Positions 1 through 6,387 of a stretch of DNA of 13,237 nt are shown here, in pieces. The stretch lies in contig CAZECM010000084.1 in the NCBI GenBank assembly GCA_964510785.1, forward strand, positions 1 to 13,237. Reading direction: 5' to 3'. The notes beneath the pieces are model-generated. The model saw only the letters and a list, made by a program, of their open reading frames with translations, was not told where the DNA came from and ran no database searches. The position numbers and the translations under genes were made by a program. Origin of the DNA: JAAYZM01 sp964510785 (GTDB lineage: Bacteria > Actinomycetota > Actinomycetes > Actinomycetales > Cellulomonadaceae). Position 1 is the first letter of the stretch. Every line of letters starts with the position of its first letter.

Positions 1-52
1 ACCGCATCGTGCTCACCCGCCCCGCGGTCGAGGCGGGCGAGCACGATGCGGT
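1..52. repeat. Inverted repeat / fold-back inside phoH at the window start
   Basis: Bases 1-14 and 39-52 are perfect reverse complements. Bases 16-21 pair with 32-37 as well, so 20 of 21 positions pair (15/38 is the mismatch) around a 10-base loop at 22-31. Plus-strand codons from position 3 read RIVLTRPAVEAGE, the conserved PhoH motif after the P-loop. Minus-strand codons from 53 downwards read the same NRIVL. One gene is therefore present in both orientations at the edge, and the outer arm runs to base 1, so the duplication may continue outside the window. Most likely this is a fold-back artefact at a contig end, seeded by the native quasi-palindrome in the gene. Confidence 0.85.
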
Positions 53-560
53 TGACCTTGCGCGCCTGGAGCGCCTGGACGGCCTTCGCCATCGCGAGGT
101 AGGTCTTGCCCGTGCCGGCCGGGCCGATGCCGAACGTCACGGTGTGCCGGTCGATCGCCTCGACGTACTCCTTCTGGCCCGCCGTCTTCGCGCGGATCGT
201 GCGTCCCCGGCTCGACAGGATGTCGAAGGTCAGCACGTCCACGGGACTCGCGGGCCCGGACTGCGCGAGCATCGCGACCGAGCGCTCGACGACGTCGGCG
301 GTCAGCGGCGTGCCACGCACGGCGACCTCGGCGAGCGCGTCGATGAGCTGCTCGGCGAGCGCGACCTCGCCCGTGGGACCGGTGATCGTGATGTCGTTGC
401 CGCGCACGTGGATGTCGAGGGCGGGAAAGGCGTCCTCGATCGCGCGCAGCACCTCGTCCCCGGTACCGAGCAGGCTGATCATGGGCACGTGGCTCGGCAC
501 GGAGATGCGGTGCTCGACCCTCGAGGACGGCGCCGGGCCCTGCATCGCGGGCTGTGTCAT
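1..560 (-). CDS. phoH: PhoH-family ATPase, N-terminal part, cut by the window edge
   Basis: Reading the minus strand from ATG 560-558 gives about 186 residues, open to the window edge. An N-terminal PhoH/KH-like segment is followed by a P-loop: Walker A GPAGTGKT at residues 146-153 with Lys152, then YLAMAKAVQAL and KVNRIVL, all typical of PhoH. PhoH-like proteins are cytoplasmic ATPases thought to act in RNA metabolism, often beside ybeY and era. The start lies one base after the HIT stop codon, so the two genes are probably co-transcribed and coupled. After residue 174 (NRIVL) the minus-strand reading becomes ARLDRGAGEHDAV and no longer matches the family. The expected continuation TRPAVEAGE is instead readable on the plus strand at 15-41. 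Only about 42-560 should be trusted as minus-strand phoH. Confidence 0.92.
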   Translation of the reverse strand, partial: MTQPAMQGPAPSSRVEHRISVPSHVPMISLLGTGDEVLRAIEDAFPALDIHVRGNDITITGPTGEVALAEQLIDALAEVAVRGTPLTADVVERSVAMLAQSGPASPVDVLTFDILSSRGRTIRAKTAGQKEYVEAIDRHTVTFGIGPAGTGKTYLAMAKAVQALQARKVNRIVLARLDRGAGEHDA

Positions 561-561
561 G

Positions 562-915
562 TCAGGCGGGGCTCCAGCCGAGCGCGCCGGGACCGGCGAT
601 GACGTGGCCGTGCACGTGGAACACCGACTGACCGGCGTGCGGCCCGGTGTTGAAGATGAGTCGGAACTGGCCGCTCGCCTCTTGCGCCGCGACCTCGTCG
701 GCGAGCGCGACGACGTGCGCGAGCAGGTCCGGGTCCGCCTGGGCGAGCTGGGTCACGTCCCCGTAGTGCTCACGGGGCACGACGAGGACGTGCACGGGCG
801 CCTTCGGGTCGATGTCCCGGAAGGCGACCGCGTACTCGCTCTGCGCCACGATCTCGGCGGGCAGGTGGCCCGCGACGATCCGGCAGAACAGACAGTCGGT
901 CACGGTCGATGACAT
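562..915 (-). CDS. HIT-family nucleotide hydrolase/transferase
   Basis: The product has 117 residues, the normal length for an Hint-type histidine triad protein. It starts DCLFCRIVAG, with Cys8 and Cys11 as a possible zinc pair, includes the conserved VLVVPREHY near residue 50, and ends with the catalytic HIT motif His100-Val-His102-Gly-His104-Val. Such proteins hydrolyse nucleoside phosphoramidates and related mononucleotide derivatives in the cytoplasm; the precise substrate cannot be read here. I chose ATG 915 because the family begins right at DCLFC. An in-frame GTG at 954 would add 13 residues not typical of the family. A TACCCT hexamer lies six bases upstream of the ATG and there is no clear Shine-Dalgarno, suggesting a leaderless transcript. 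phoH follows after one base. Confidence 0.93.
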   Translation of the reverse strand: MSSTVTDCLFCRIVAGHLPAEIVAQSEYAVAFRDIDPKAPVHVLVVPREHYGDVTQLAQADPDLLAHVVALADEVAAQEASGQFRLIFNTGPHAGQSVFHVHGHVIAGPGALGWSPA

Positions 916-921
916 GCACCC

Positions 922-927
922 AGGGTA
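922..927 (-). promoter_or_regulatory. Candidate -10 box for a leaderless HIT-phoH transcript
   Basis: On the minus strand TACCCT fits the actinobacterial TANNNT -10 pattern. Six bases separate it from ATG 915, which would place the transcription start on or next to the A of the start codon. No convincing -35 is visible. This is inference from spacing only. Confidence 0.4.
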
Positions 928-1004
928 GACCGCCCGCCGTGATCCGAGGTTCACTAGGAAGAGGTTCCCGCTCGAGGTGGCGGGCCGAGACTAGGGGGAA
1001 GACC

Positions 1005-1532
1005 ATGACGCACCGGGTTGTCACCGCAGCGCTGGGGGCCGCCGTCGGCGTCCTGCTCGTGGCGGGCTGCCAGAGCTCGCCGCAAGCGCCCGCGAGCCCG
1101 ACGTCGTCGCCCACGGCGACACCGAGCCAGAGCCCCGCGCCGTCGGACACGCCCTCCACCGCCCCCACGCCCGAGGCCACCGAGCCCGAGCCGCTCCCGG
1201 AGGCCGTCGCACCGACCGCGTCGGGCGCCAACACGCTCCTGGAGCCCGCCGACGGCGCGACCGTGACGGGACCGCTCGTACGGGTCACGGGCATCGGCAC
1301 GGCGTTCGAGGCCACGCTGCTGTGGCGCGTGGTCGTCGCGGGGACGGACCAGGTGGTCGCCGAGGACTTCACCATGGGCGGCTCCATGGGTGAGATCGGT
1401 CCGTTCGAGTTCGAGGTCGAGCTCACCCCCGGCGTGTACCAGGCGGAGGTGTGGGCGCCGGACATGTCCGACGGCGAGGCCGGCGGTCCCGAGCGGATCG
1501 ACCTCGTCGCCGTGACCTTCGTGGTGGAGTAG
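1005..1532 (+). CDS. Secreted lipoprotein with Gmad2 immunoglobulin-like domain
   Basis: The product has 175 residues. Residues 1-22 are a lipoprotein signal peptide: basic start MTHR, hydrophobic core, lipobox LVAGC with the lipidated cysteine at 22. Residues 23-70 are a Pro/Ser/Thr/Glu-rich spacer as in wall-spanning actinobacterial lipoproteins. Residues 77-175 (TLLEPADGATVTGPLVRVTGIGTAFEAT..., ending AVTFVVE) resemble the Gmad2 domain, an immunoglobulin-like fold found in spore-germination-related and other surface proteins. It should be anchored to the outer face of the membrane; its partner is unknown. ATG 1005 has a strong AGGGGGA ribosome binding site about six bases upstream, and upstream in-frame starts would ruin the signal peptide. 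It is divergent from the HIT gene and lies 111 bp before ppdK on the same strand. Confidence 0.85.
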   Translation: MTHRVVTAALGAAVGVLLVAGCQSSPQAPASPTSSPTATPSQSPAPSDTPSTAPTPEATEPEPLPEAVAPTASGANTLLEPADGATVTGPLVRVTGIGTAFEATLLWRVVVAGTDQVVAEDFTMGGSMGEIGPFEFEVELTPGVYQAEVWAPDMSDGEAGGPERIDLVAVTFVVE

Positions 1533-1597
1533 CCCGGGCGCCGGAGGCCCTTGGTCCCCTGCGAAGTCCACTCAGATGGCGGAGACTCGACACGGTA

Positions 1598-1640
1598 CCC
1601 AGGAGGCAACGGGGCCTTCTGGGACCCCTCCAGGGAGGCC
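1598..1640 (+). promoter_or_regulatory. ppdK leader with two mutually exclusive hairpins, one covering the ribosome binding site
   Basis: Hairpin A pairs 1598-1606 with 1615-1623: nine base pairs including one G-U, eight-base loop 1607-1614. Hairpin B pairs 1613-1617 with 1636-1640 and 1619-1622 with 1630-1633 around a seven-base loop. Hairpin B buries GGGAGG (1633-1638), the ppdK Shine-Dalgarno, which lies five bases before the ATG. Both hairpins use 1615-1622, so only one can form at a time, the architecture of a translational switch. I recognise no known riboswitch consensus in 1533-1643. AGGAGG at 1601-1606 has no start codon after it and belongs to hairpin A. Confidence 0.45.
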
Positions 1641-1643
1641 GCC

Positions 1644-4382
1644 ATGGCTCGCTACGTCCAGGACTTTGCCGAGGGGAACAAGGATCAGAAGGACCTGCTC
1701 GGCGGCAAGGGTGCGAACCTTGCCGAGATGACCCGGCTCGGGCTGCCCGTGCCGCCCGGATTCACGATCACGACCGAGGCGTGCCGCCACTTCATGGCGA
1801 CCGGTGACGTCCCGCCCGAGCTGCGCGTCGAGGTCACGATGGCGCTGCGCCGCATGGAGGACACCCTCGACCGGCGCCTCGGCGACTACCGCGAGCCGCT
1901 GCTCGTCTCGGTGCGCTCGGGCGCGAAGTTCTCGATGCCCGGGATGATGGACACGGTCCTCAACATCGGCCTCAACGACGCGTCAGTCGTGGGCCTCACC
2001 GCCTGGAGCGGCGACGAGCGGTTCGCCCTCGACTCCTACCGGCGACTCATCCAGATGTTCGCCAAGACGGTGCTCGACATCGACGGCGACCTGTTCGCCG
2101 ACGAGCTCGACGCCCTCAAGGCACGTCACGGCTACGAGAGCGACACCGAGCTCGACGCCAAGGACCTGCGTGAGCTCGTCGAGTCGTTCAAGGCGATCGT
2201 GCGCACCGAGACCGGGCGGGAGTTCCCCCAGCACCCGCGCGAGCAGCTCGACCTCGCGATCGAGGCCGTGCTCGGCTCGTGGAACTCGACCCGCGCGCGC
2301 ATCTACCGGCGACGCGAGCGCATCCCGGACGACCTGGGCACCGCCGTCAACGTGTGCTCGATGGTGTTCGGCAACCTCTCCGACGACTCGGGGACGGGCG
2401 TGTGCTTCACGCGCGACCCGGCCACGGGCCACACCGGCGTCTACGGCGACTACCTCGCCAACGCGCAGGGCGAGGACGTCGTGGCCGGCATCCGCAACAC
2501 GCTCTCGCTCGCGGACCTCGCCGAGCTCGACCCCGCGTCGCACACCGAGCTGCGGCAGGCGATGCGCTCGCTCGAGACGCACTACCGGGACCTGTGCGAC
2601 ATCGAGTTCACGATCGAGCGCGGCAAGCTCTGGCTGCTGCAGACGCGCGTCGGCAAGCGCACCGCGGCCGCCGCGTTCCGGATCGCGGGCCAGCTCGTCG
2701 ACGAGCACCTCATCACGCTCGACGAGGCGCTCTCGCGCGTGAGCGGCGAGCAGCTCTCCCAGCTCATGTTCCCCCAGTTCGCGCGGGACGCGTCGCGCAC
2801 GCTGCTGACGCGCGGCATGGCCGCCTCGCCGGGCGCCGCCGTCGGGCGCGTCGTGCTCGACCCCGCGCGCGCCGAGGAGCTCGCCGCCCAGGGCGCCGAC
2901 GTCGTCCTCGTGCGCCGCGAGACGAACCCCGACGACCTCGGGGGCATGGTGGCCGCCGTCGGCATCCTCACCGCGCGGGGCGGGAAGACGTCCCACGCGG
3001 CCGTCGTCGCCCGCGGCATGGGGCGTACGTGCGTCGTCGGGGCGGACGAGCTCGACGTGGACTACGCAGCACGCGTCGTGCGCGTGGGCGGCCACACGCT
3101 CGCGGAGGGCGACGTGATCGCCATCGACGGGTCGAGCGGCGAGGTCTTCTCCGGTTCGGTCCCGGTCGAACCCTCCCCCGTCGCGACCTACCTCGAGGAG
3201 GGGCTCGAGGCCTCGCTCGCACGCACGGACGACGACGGCGAGGTCGCCGAGCTCGTGCGCGCCGTCGACCGGATCCTGACCCACGCGGACACGGTGCGCC
3301 GGCTGCACGTGCACGCCAACGCCGACTCGGCCGACGACGCCCGCCGTGCCCGCCGGCTCGGGGCGCAGGGCATCGGGCTGTGCCGCACGGAGCACCAGTT
3401 CCTCGGGGAGCGACGCCAGTACGTGGAGCAGGTGGTGCTCGCGGCCGACGACGCCACCCGCGAGACGGCGCTCGAGGCGCTCCTGCCGTTGCAGCGCGAG
3501 GACTTCACGTCCCTGCTGCGCGAGATGGACGGCCTCGAGACGACCATCCGGCTGCTCGACCCGCCGCTGCACGAGTTCTTGCCGGACCTCACCGAGCTGA
3601 GCGTCCGGGTGGCGCTCGCCGCGCAGCGCCGCGAGCTCGAGGGGGGCGGCGAGCCCGACCCCGAGGAGGCGAAGGACACCCGTCTGCTCGCCGCCGTGCG
3701 TCACATGCACGAGGCCAACCCGATGCTCGGGCTGCGGGGCGTGCGCCTCGGGCTCGTGGTGCCGGGGCTGTTCGCGCTGCAGGTGCGGGCGATCGGCGAG
3801 GCCACCGCTGCCCTGCGCGCCGAGGGGCTCGACCCGCGGCCGGCCATCATGGTGCCGCTCGTGGGTTCCGTCATGGAGCTCGTGATCATCCGCGACGAGG
3901 CCCGCGAGGTGCTCGCCGAGGTGGGCGCAGCCACGGGCCAGGAGCTCGACCTGCCCATCGGGGTCATGATCGAGCTGCCGCGCGCCGCGCTCACGGCGGA
4001 CCGGATCGCCGAGGTCGCGCAGTTCTTCTCCTTCGGCACGAACGACCTGACGCAGACCACGTGGGGCTTCTCGCGCGACGACGTCGAGGGAGCGTTCTTC
4101 CCGCAGTACCTGTCCAACGGCGTGCTGACGATCTCCCCGTTCGAGACGATCGACGCGCACGGCATCGGGCGGCTCGTGCGGATCGCGGTCGAGGAGGGGC
4201 GGTCCACCAACCCGGACCTGCCGATCGGGGTGTGCGGGGAGCACGGCGGCGATCCGGAGTCGATCCGGTTCTTCGACGCCGTCGGCCTCGACTACGTGTC
4301 CTGCTCACCCTTCCGGGTCCCGGTGGCCCGCCTCGAAGCCGGCCGGGCCGCCGTCGAGGTCACCTCCGCCGACTCCCGCTGA
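1644..4382 (+). CDS. ppdK: Pyruvate, phosphate dikinase
   Basis: The product has 912 residues, somewhat longer than the roughly 875 of well-known bacterial PPDKs. It interconverts pyruvate, ATP and phosphate with phosphoenolpyruvate, AMP and pyrophosphate in the cytoplasm. All three functional regions are present: an N-terminal nucleotide-binding domain opening DFAEGNKDQKDLLGGKGANLAEM and including VRSGAKFSMPGMMDTVLN; the swivelling phosphohistidine domain GGKTSHAAVVARGMG with His451; and a C-terminal PEP/pyruvate barrel with SFGTNDLTQ near residue 795 and GVCGEHGGDP with the acid-base Cys864. ATG 1644 is chosen because family members begin just before YVxDFxEGN and it has GGGAGG five bases upstream, although the frame is open back to 1551. 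It may be cotranscribed with the lipoprotein gene. No adjacent PPDK regulatory protein (DUF299 family) is seen. Confidence 0.97.
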   Translation: MARYVQDFAEGNKDQKDLLGGKGANLAEMTRLGLPVPPGFTITTEACRHFMATGDVPPELRVEVTMALRRMEDTLDRRLGDYREPLLVSVRSGAKFSMPGMMDTVLNIGLNDASVVGLTAWSGDERFALDSYRRLIQMFAKTVLDIDGDLFADELDALKARHGYESDTELDAKDLRELVESFKAIVRTETGREFPQHPREQLDLAIEAVLGSWNSTRARIYRRRERIPDDLGTAVNVCSMVFGNLSDDSGTGVCFTRDPATGHTGVYGDYLANAQGEDVVAGIRNTLSLADLAELDPASHTELRQAMRSLETHYRDLCDIEFTIERGKLWLLQTRVGKRTAAAAFRIAGQLVDEHLITLDEALSRVSGEQLSQLMFPQFARDASRTLLTRGMAASPGAAVGRVVLDPARAEELAAQGADVVLVRRETNPDDLGGMVAAVGILTARGGKTSHAAVVARGMGRTCVVGADELDVDYAARVVRVGGHTLAEGDVIAIDGSSGEVFSGSVPVEPSPVATYLEEGLEASLARTDDDGEVAELVRAVDRILTHADTVRRLHVHANADSADDARRARRLGAQGIGLCRTEHQFLGERRQYVEQVVLAADDATRETALEALLPLQREDFTSLLREMDGLETTIRLLDPPLHEFLPDLTELSVRVALAAQRRELEGGGEPDPEEAKDTRLLAAVRHMHEANPMLGLRGVRLGLVVPGLFALQVRAIGEATAALRAEGLDPRPAIMVPLVGSVMELVIIRDEAREVLAEVGAATGQELDLPIGVMIELPRAALTADRIAEVAQFFSFGTNDLTQTTWGFSRDDVEGAFFPQYLSNGVLTISPFETIDAHGIGRLVRIAVEEGRSTNPDLPIGVCGEHGGDPESIRFFDAVGLDYVSCSPFRVPVARLEAGRAAVEVTSADSR

Positions 4383-4390
4383 CTCCTCGC

Positions 4391-4458
4391 CGAGTTCGTG
4401 AAAACTCCCCGAGTTCGTGGGTCTGGCCTCACGAACTCGGGGAGTTTTCACGAACTCG
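4391..4458. repeat. 29-bp perfect palindrome between convergent ppdK and rsmE, likely bidirectional terminator
   Basis: Arms 4391-4419 and 4430-4458 are exact reverse complements around the ten-base loop 4420-4429. Each arm holds the decamer CGAGTTCGTG twice (4391-4400 and 4410-4419; inverted at 4430-4439 and 4449-4458), separated by AAAACTCCC. It begins eight bases after the ppdK stop and ends 30 bases from the rsmE stop, so it can fold in transcripts from both sides. There is no T-tract directly after the stem. It is locally AT-richer than its surroundings, and its four-copy make-up looks more like a dispersed intergenic palindrome than a plain terminator. Confidence 0.8.
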
Positions 4459-4488
4459 CGAGACCGGGCGGGTGCGAGGCGGGCGTGG

Positions 4489-5253
4489 TCACCAGCGGTT
4501 CAGGTGGTGGGAGAGGAGGGCGAGGGCGACGGGGCCCGCGGTGGAGGTGCGCAGCACGTGGGGGCCGAGACGTACGGGGCGCGCCCCGGCCGCGGTGAGG
4601 GCCTCGAGCTCGCGGTCGGTGATCCCGCCTTCGGGGCCGACGACGACGAGCACCTCGCCACGCGCCGTCGCGGCCGTGGCGAGGGCACCGGGGAGGCCGT
4701 CGTCGGCGGACTCGTGCAGCACGAGGGCCACGCCCCCGCCCGCGATCGTGCGCGCCACGCGGGTGGCGAGCGCCTTGGTGTCCACGGCGTCCTCCACGAC
4801 GGGCTCGCGTGCCCGCCTGGACTGCTTCACGGCGCTGCGCACCGTGGCCCGCCAGCGTGCCTGGCTCTTCGCGGCGCGCTCCCCGCGCCAGACGACGACG
4901 GACCGGTCGGCCTGCCACGGCACGACGACGTCGACGCCGAGCTCGGTGGCCGCCTCGACCGCGAGCTCGTCGCGATCCCCCTTGGCGAGCGCCTGGACGA
5001 GCACGAGCGCGGGCTCGGGCACCGGCTCGACCTCGCGAGCCGTCACGCGCAGCGTCAGCCCGTGGCCGCCCACCTCCTCCACCAGGGTGTGCAGGCGCAC
5101 CCCGGCACCGTCGACGACGTCGATCCGCTCGCCCGTGCCGCGGCGCTGGACCACCCCGGCGTGGCGCCCCTCGGTGCCGTCGAGCAGGTACGTGTGCCCG
5201 GCCTCGATCCCGTCGAGGGTGCCCGGCCCCGCGAGGAAGACCGGCGCGCTCAT
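4489..5253 (-). CDS. rsmE: 16S rRNA (uracil-1498-N3)-methyltransferase RsmE
   Basis: The product has 254 residues, normal for RsmE, which methylates N3 of U1498 in 16S rRNA using S-adenosylmethionine. The N-terminal PUA-like part (FLAGPGTLDGIEAGHTYLLDGTEGRHAGVV) is followed by a SPOUT-type domain with LVQALAKGDRDE. The C-terminal cofactor-binding knot signature is VVVGPEGGITDRELEAL then RLGPHVLRTSTAGPVALALLSHHLNRW, all clearly present. The start ATG overlaps the dnaJ stop codon in ATGA (5250-5253) and has no strong ribosome binding site of its own, implying translational coupling. It is the third gene of the hrcA operon, so it should respond to HrcA. Confidence 0.96.
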   Translation of the reverse strand: MSAPVFLAGPGTLDGIEAGHTYLLDGTEGRHAGVVQRRGTGERIDVVDGAGVRLHTLVEEVGGHGLTLRVTAREVEPVPEPALVLVQALAKGDRDELAVEAATELGVDVVVPWQADRSVVVWRGERAAKSQARWRATVRSAVKQSRRAREPVVEDAVDTKALATRVARTIAGGGVALVLHESADDGLPGALATAATARGEVLVVVGPEGGITDRELEALTAAGARPVRLGPHVLRTSTAGPVALALLSHHLNRW

Positions 5254-6374
5254 CGACCCGCGAGCTTCTCGCGCAGCTTGGCGAACACGCCCGGGTTGGC
5301 CGCGGCGAGCCGAGACTCGGGGCGTTCCTCCCCGCGCAGCGCGGCGAGCTGGCGCAACAGCTCGGCCTGCTCGTCGTCGACGGCGGTGGGCACCGCGACC
5401 TCGATGTGGACGTGGAGGTCGCCGCGTCCGGTGCCGTGCAGGTGGCCGACACCGAGCCCCCGCAGGGTCTGCACGTGCCCGGGCTGCGTGCCGGGGCGCA
5501 GGTCGACCTCCTGCTTGCCGTCGAGCGTGTCGATCTCGAGGACCGTGCCGAGCGCCGCCGCCGTCATCGGGACCTCGAGCGTGCCGTGCAGGTCGTCGCC
5601 GCGGCGCACGAGCGTCTCGTGCGGCTTCTCGCGCACCTCGAGGTAGACGTCCCCGGCCGGGCCGCCCGCGGGGCCGACCTCGCCCTGGCCCGTGAGCTTG
5701 ATGCGCGTACCCGTGTCCACGCCTGCGGGCACGTCCACGCTCAGGGTGCGCCGCGAACGCACGCGGCCCTCCCCCGAGCACTCAGAGCACGGCTCGGGGA
5801 TCACGGTCCCGAAGCCGTGGCACGCGGCGCACGGCTGCGTCGTCATGACCTGACCGAGGAACGAGCGGGCGACGCGCTGCGTCTGGCCGCGGCCCTGGCA
5901 CACCTCGCACGTGCGCGGCGAGGTGCCCGGTCGGCAGCACGTCCCGGCGCACGTGGGGCACACCACGGCCGTGTCGACCTGGAGCTCGCGGTGCGTCCCG
6001 AAGGCCGCCTCGGCGAGGTCGAGCTCGATGCGCACCAGGGCGTCCTGCCCGCGGCGGGCGCGAGGCATCGGACCCCGGGACGAACCTCCGCCCGCGGCAC
6101 CGAAGAACGTCTCGAAGATGTCCTGGAAGCCGAACGTCGCTCCCGCCCCACCGCCGGGAGAGCTGGGGTCGACGCCCATGTCGTAGGAGCGGCGCTTCTC
6201 GGCGTTCGAGAGCACCTCGTAGGCGCGGGTGATCTCCTTGAAGCGGTCCGCGTCCCCCTCGGCACCGGCCACGTCGGGGTGGTGCTCGCGCGCCAGCTTG
6301 CGGTACGCCTTCTTGATCTGGTCGGCGCTCGCGTCGCGCGGCACGCCGAGGATCTCGTAGTAGTCGTTGCTCAC
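5250..6374 (-). CDS. dnaJ: Chaperone protein DnaJ (HrcA-linked DnaJ2 type)
   Basis: The product has 374 residues, a type I J-protein that stimulates DnaK ATPase and delivers unfolded clients. Residues 1-66 are the J domain with His32-Pro33-Asp34. Residues about 67-105 are Gly/Phe/Ser-rich. Residues 139-205 are the zinc-binding region (CPTC, CEVCQGRG, CAACHGFG, CSECSGEG), followed by the C-terminal client-binding and dimerisation domains. GTG 6374 is chosen because it gives the family start SNDYYEILGV and has GAAGG about six bases upstream; an upstream start would add 18 atypical residues overlapping hrcA. Thirteen bases separate it from hrcA. The first zinc motif reads CPTCAGTC, with Cys where CxxCxGxG has its last Gly. 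No dnaK or grpE lies nearby. Confidence 0.96.
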   Translation of the reverse strand: MSNDYYEILGVPRDASADQIKKAYRKLAREHHPDVAGAEGDADRFKEITRAYEVLSNAEKRRSYDMGVDPSSPGGGAGATFGFQDIFETFFGAAGGGSSRGPMPRARRGQDALVRIELDLAEAAFGTHRELQVDTAVVCPTCAGTCCRPGTSPRTCEVCQGRGQTQRVARSFLGQVMTTQPCAACHGFGTVIPEPCSECSGEGRVRSRRTLSVDVPAGVDTGTRIKLTGQGEVGPAGGPAGDVYLEVREKPHETLVRRGDDLHGTLEVPMTAAALGTVLEIDTLDGKQEVDLRPGTQPGHVQTLRGLGVGHLHGTGRGDLHVHIEVAVPTAVDDEQAELLRQLAALRGEERPESRLAAANPGVFAKLREKLAGR

Positions 6375-6387
6375 AGTCGCCTTCGGT

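Noticed and set aside
1..52. Programmed invertible DNA switch in phoH
   Set aside because: The outer arm copies upstream phoH rather than an independent site, no recombinase is near, and it lies at the window edge; a fold-back artefact explains it more simply.
9..602. Plus-strand open frame beginning LTRPAVEAGE
   Set aside because: Only the first residues match PhoH, because of the fold-back; the rest is antisense to phoH.
967..984. Short CCCGC/GCGGG inverted repeat between HIT and lipoprotein genes as operator
   Set aside because: Five-base arms of pure G and C are expected by chance in this DNA.
1601..1606. AGGAGG as ribosome binding site of an upstream small gene or longer ppdK
   Set aside because: No ATG, GTG or TTG lies at usable distance; it fits better as part of hairpin A.
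1611..1628. Pseudoknot between loop GGGG (1611-1614) and CCCC (1625-1628) in the ppdK leader
   Set aside because: The single-base connector could not span a nine-base-pair stem, so the fold is not sterically plausible.
2279..5695. Very long plus-strand open frame of over 1,100 codons
   Set aside because: It overlaps ppdK in another frame and rsmE antisense, and its translation is Arg/Pro/Ala-rich low-complexity sequence typical of shadow frames in GC-rich DNA.
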